From positions 11,332,001 through 11,396,000 of the forward strand of contig JAUIMM010000202.1 of NCBI GenBank assembly GCA_031769625.1: a stretch of 64,000 nucleotides of DNA, given 5' to 3'. Each line of letters starts with the position of its first letter. Position 1 is the first letter of the stretch. This document shows, piece after piece, positions 63,582 through 64,000 of this stretch. The position numbers were made by a program, and so were the translations under genes. The notes under the pieces are model-generated. The model was not told the DNA's origin. It ran no database searches and saw nothing but the letters and a program-made list of their open reading frames with translations. The DNA comes from Taudactylus pleione (taxonomy: Eukaryota > Chordata > Amphibia > Anura > Myobatrachidae).

Positions 63582-64000
63582 TTTTGCTCTGTATATAGCA
63601 TTGATATGTATAACATTAATACACTGTTATCTTTTGCAAAAATAGTGTTCAATAGAATGATGTATTGTGTTTATACATTGTTGTGTTGGAGTAAAAGCTC
63701 CTGATTCATTGATTGGCTCGAAAATAGATTCAATTTAAAATGGTGTTTCCTGACTAGCTAAGCCTCAATCTTTACAGATTGAGGTTTTCCAAAAAGGAGA
63801 AAAAGTGCAAACGCACCTGCTAAAGATCCAGCGATGACGGCAAACCTCATAGAATGATCCTTCTTCTGACAGGTAAGTGCTACTAAAGGACGTCATCAAG
63901 CAGGCACTTCTTGCCAAAATACTGTGTATTGCTTTGATCTTCCAGAACTTTCATCCTACTGATTCTGGAGGTCCATGGGATCCAACGTAGTGAACCCTGT
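63582..64000 (+). repeat. Monomer 73, partial (C-like 5' part), cut by the window edge
   Basis: The first 419 bp of another monomer with C-type marks (GCTCTGTATATAG, AATGGTGTTTCC, GATGACGGC, CAGGTAAGT). It ends inside GTGAACCCTGT, so the array continues to the right. Confidence 0.97.

Larger units (their letters stand above)
1..64000 (+). repeat. Satellite array, about 886-bp monomer, 72 complete copies plus one partial
   Basis: The same AT-rich unit recurs head to tail across the window, always on this strand. Phased at TTTTGC(C)TCTGTA, monomers start at 1, 886, 1774, 2659, 3544, 4431 and so on to 63582. Most are 886 or 887 bp; extremes are 848 (monomers 57, 63, 71) and 888. Subtype marks: A has GAACCATTATTAC (2 bp short); B reads K-D-R and ends TTTCAGC(A/T)TTATG; C reads K-K-R with ACACTTTATCAC; D has GTTAAGCC and GGATAAAAAG; E has CACGTG, TAGGTAAGT and TTAGTTTAATG; F has hairpin loop TTTGCA, GATTACAG and GTACGT; G has GGAGAAGAAGGCCAG (12 bp short). 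Copies differ by scattered substitutions and shared small indels. No single-copy DNA is present at either edge, so the array continues beyond the window. The family is not recognised. Confidence 0.99.

Noticed and set aside
1..64000. Bacterial or phage origin, CRISPR array
   Set aside because: Repeats are 886 bp and contiguous without unique spacers. There are no ribosome-binding sites ahead of operon-like genes and no cas genes. Tandem satellite structure fits a eukaryote.
1..64000. CENP-B box (TTCG....A..CGGG core)
   Set aside because: I see TTCGAAAATAG in some B and A types, but the CGGG half does not follow. No match at the required spacing.
1..64000. rDNA, 5S, histone or tRNA gene repeat
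   Set aside because: No tRNA A/B boxes, 5S internal control region, rRNA core or histone sequence is recognisable in the monomer.
1..64000. ATTAAA within TTTTAATATTAAATTG as a polyadenylation signal
   Set aside because: Many monomers have ATTAAG instead, the region is AT-rich, and no consistent downstream GU-rich element could be singled out.
1..64000. Transposon ends or target-site duplications at monomer boundaries
   Set aside because: Monomers abut without terminal inverted repeats or flanking duplications. The only clear inverted repeat is the internal 8-bp hairpin.

Overview
The whole window is one uninterrupted tandem satellite array. It holds 72 complete head-to-tail monomers and a 73rd cut off by the right edge, all on the same strand. 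The usual monomer is 886 bp (range 848 to 888). There is no unique flanking sequence, no recognisable protein-coding gene, no rRNA or tRNA gene, no CRISPR and no transposon boundary. An AT-rich 64 kb block with nested higher-order repeats and metazoan-style splice-site motifs points to a eukaryotic, probably animal, heterochromatic or centromere-like satellite. The species cannot be read from the sequence, and I do not recognise the satellite family.

Layout, phasing each monomer at the TTTTGC(C)TCTGTA motif: (i) 1-8859 is a mixed domain of A, B and C subtypes; (ii) 8860-43414 is a homogeneous core where nearly every monomer is 886 or 887 bp and subtypes B to F form local higher-order repeats (two dimers of 1772 bp, two tetramers of about 3544 bp, two B-E-F and two D-E-F trimers of about 2660 bp, and one collapsed dimer); (iii) 43415-46072 is a transition zone of mosaics; (iv) 46073-64000 is an older-looking domain with G subtypes, many indels (848 to 887 bp) and a loose A-B-C-G'-B pentamer present three times. 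Subtype sharing and mosaic monomers record repeated unequal crossing-over and conversion.

The most interesting internal structure is an exon-like module in nearly every monomer: a 3' splice-site-like tract, a 95-bp segment, a CAG|GTAAGT donor in 56 of 73 monomers, a 166-bp intron-like segment (164 bp in A types), a second acceptor-like tract, and an open frame of about 86 codons. In 14 monomers the two segments join in one frame. The donor itself sits behind a pyrimidine tract plus CAG, as at recursive splice sites. The short reading frames are probably fortuitous or relics: 9 of 72 copies carry stops or frameshifts, and many only begin at TTG. Transcription and splicing of the array are testable hypotheses, not established facts.
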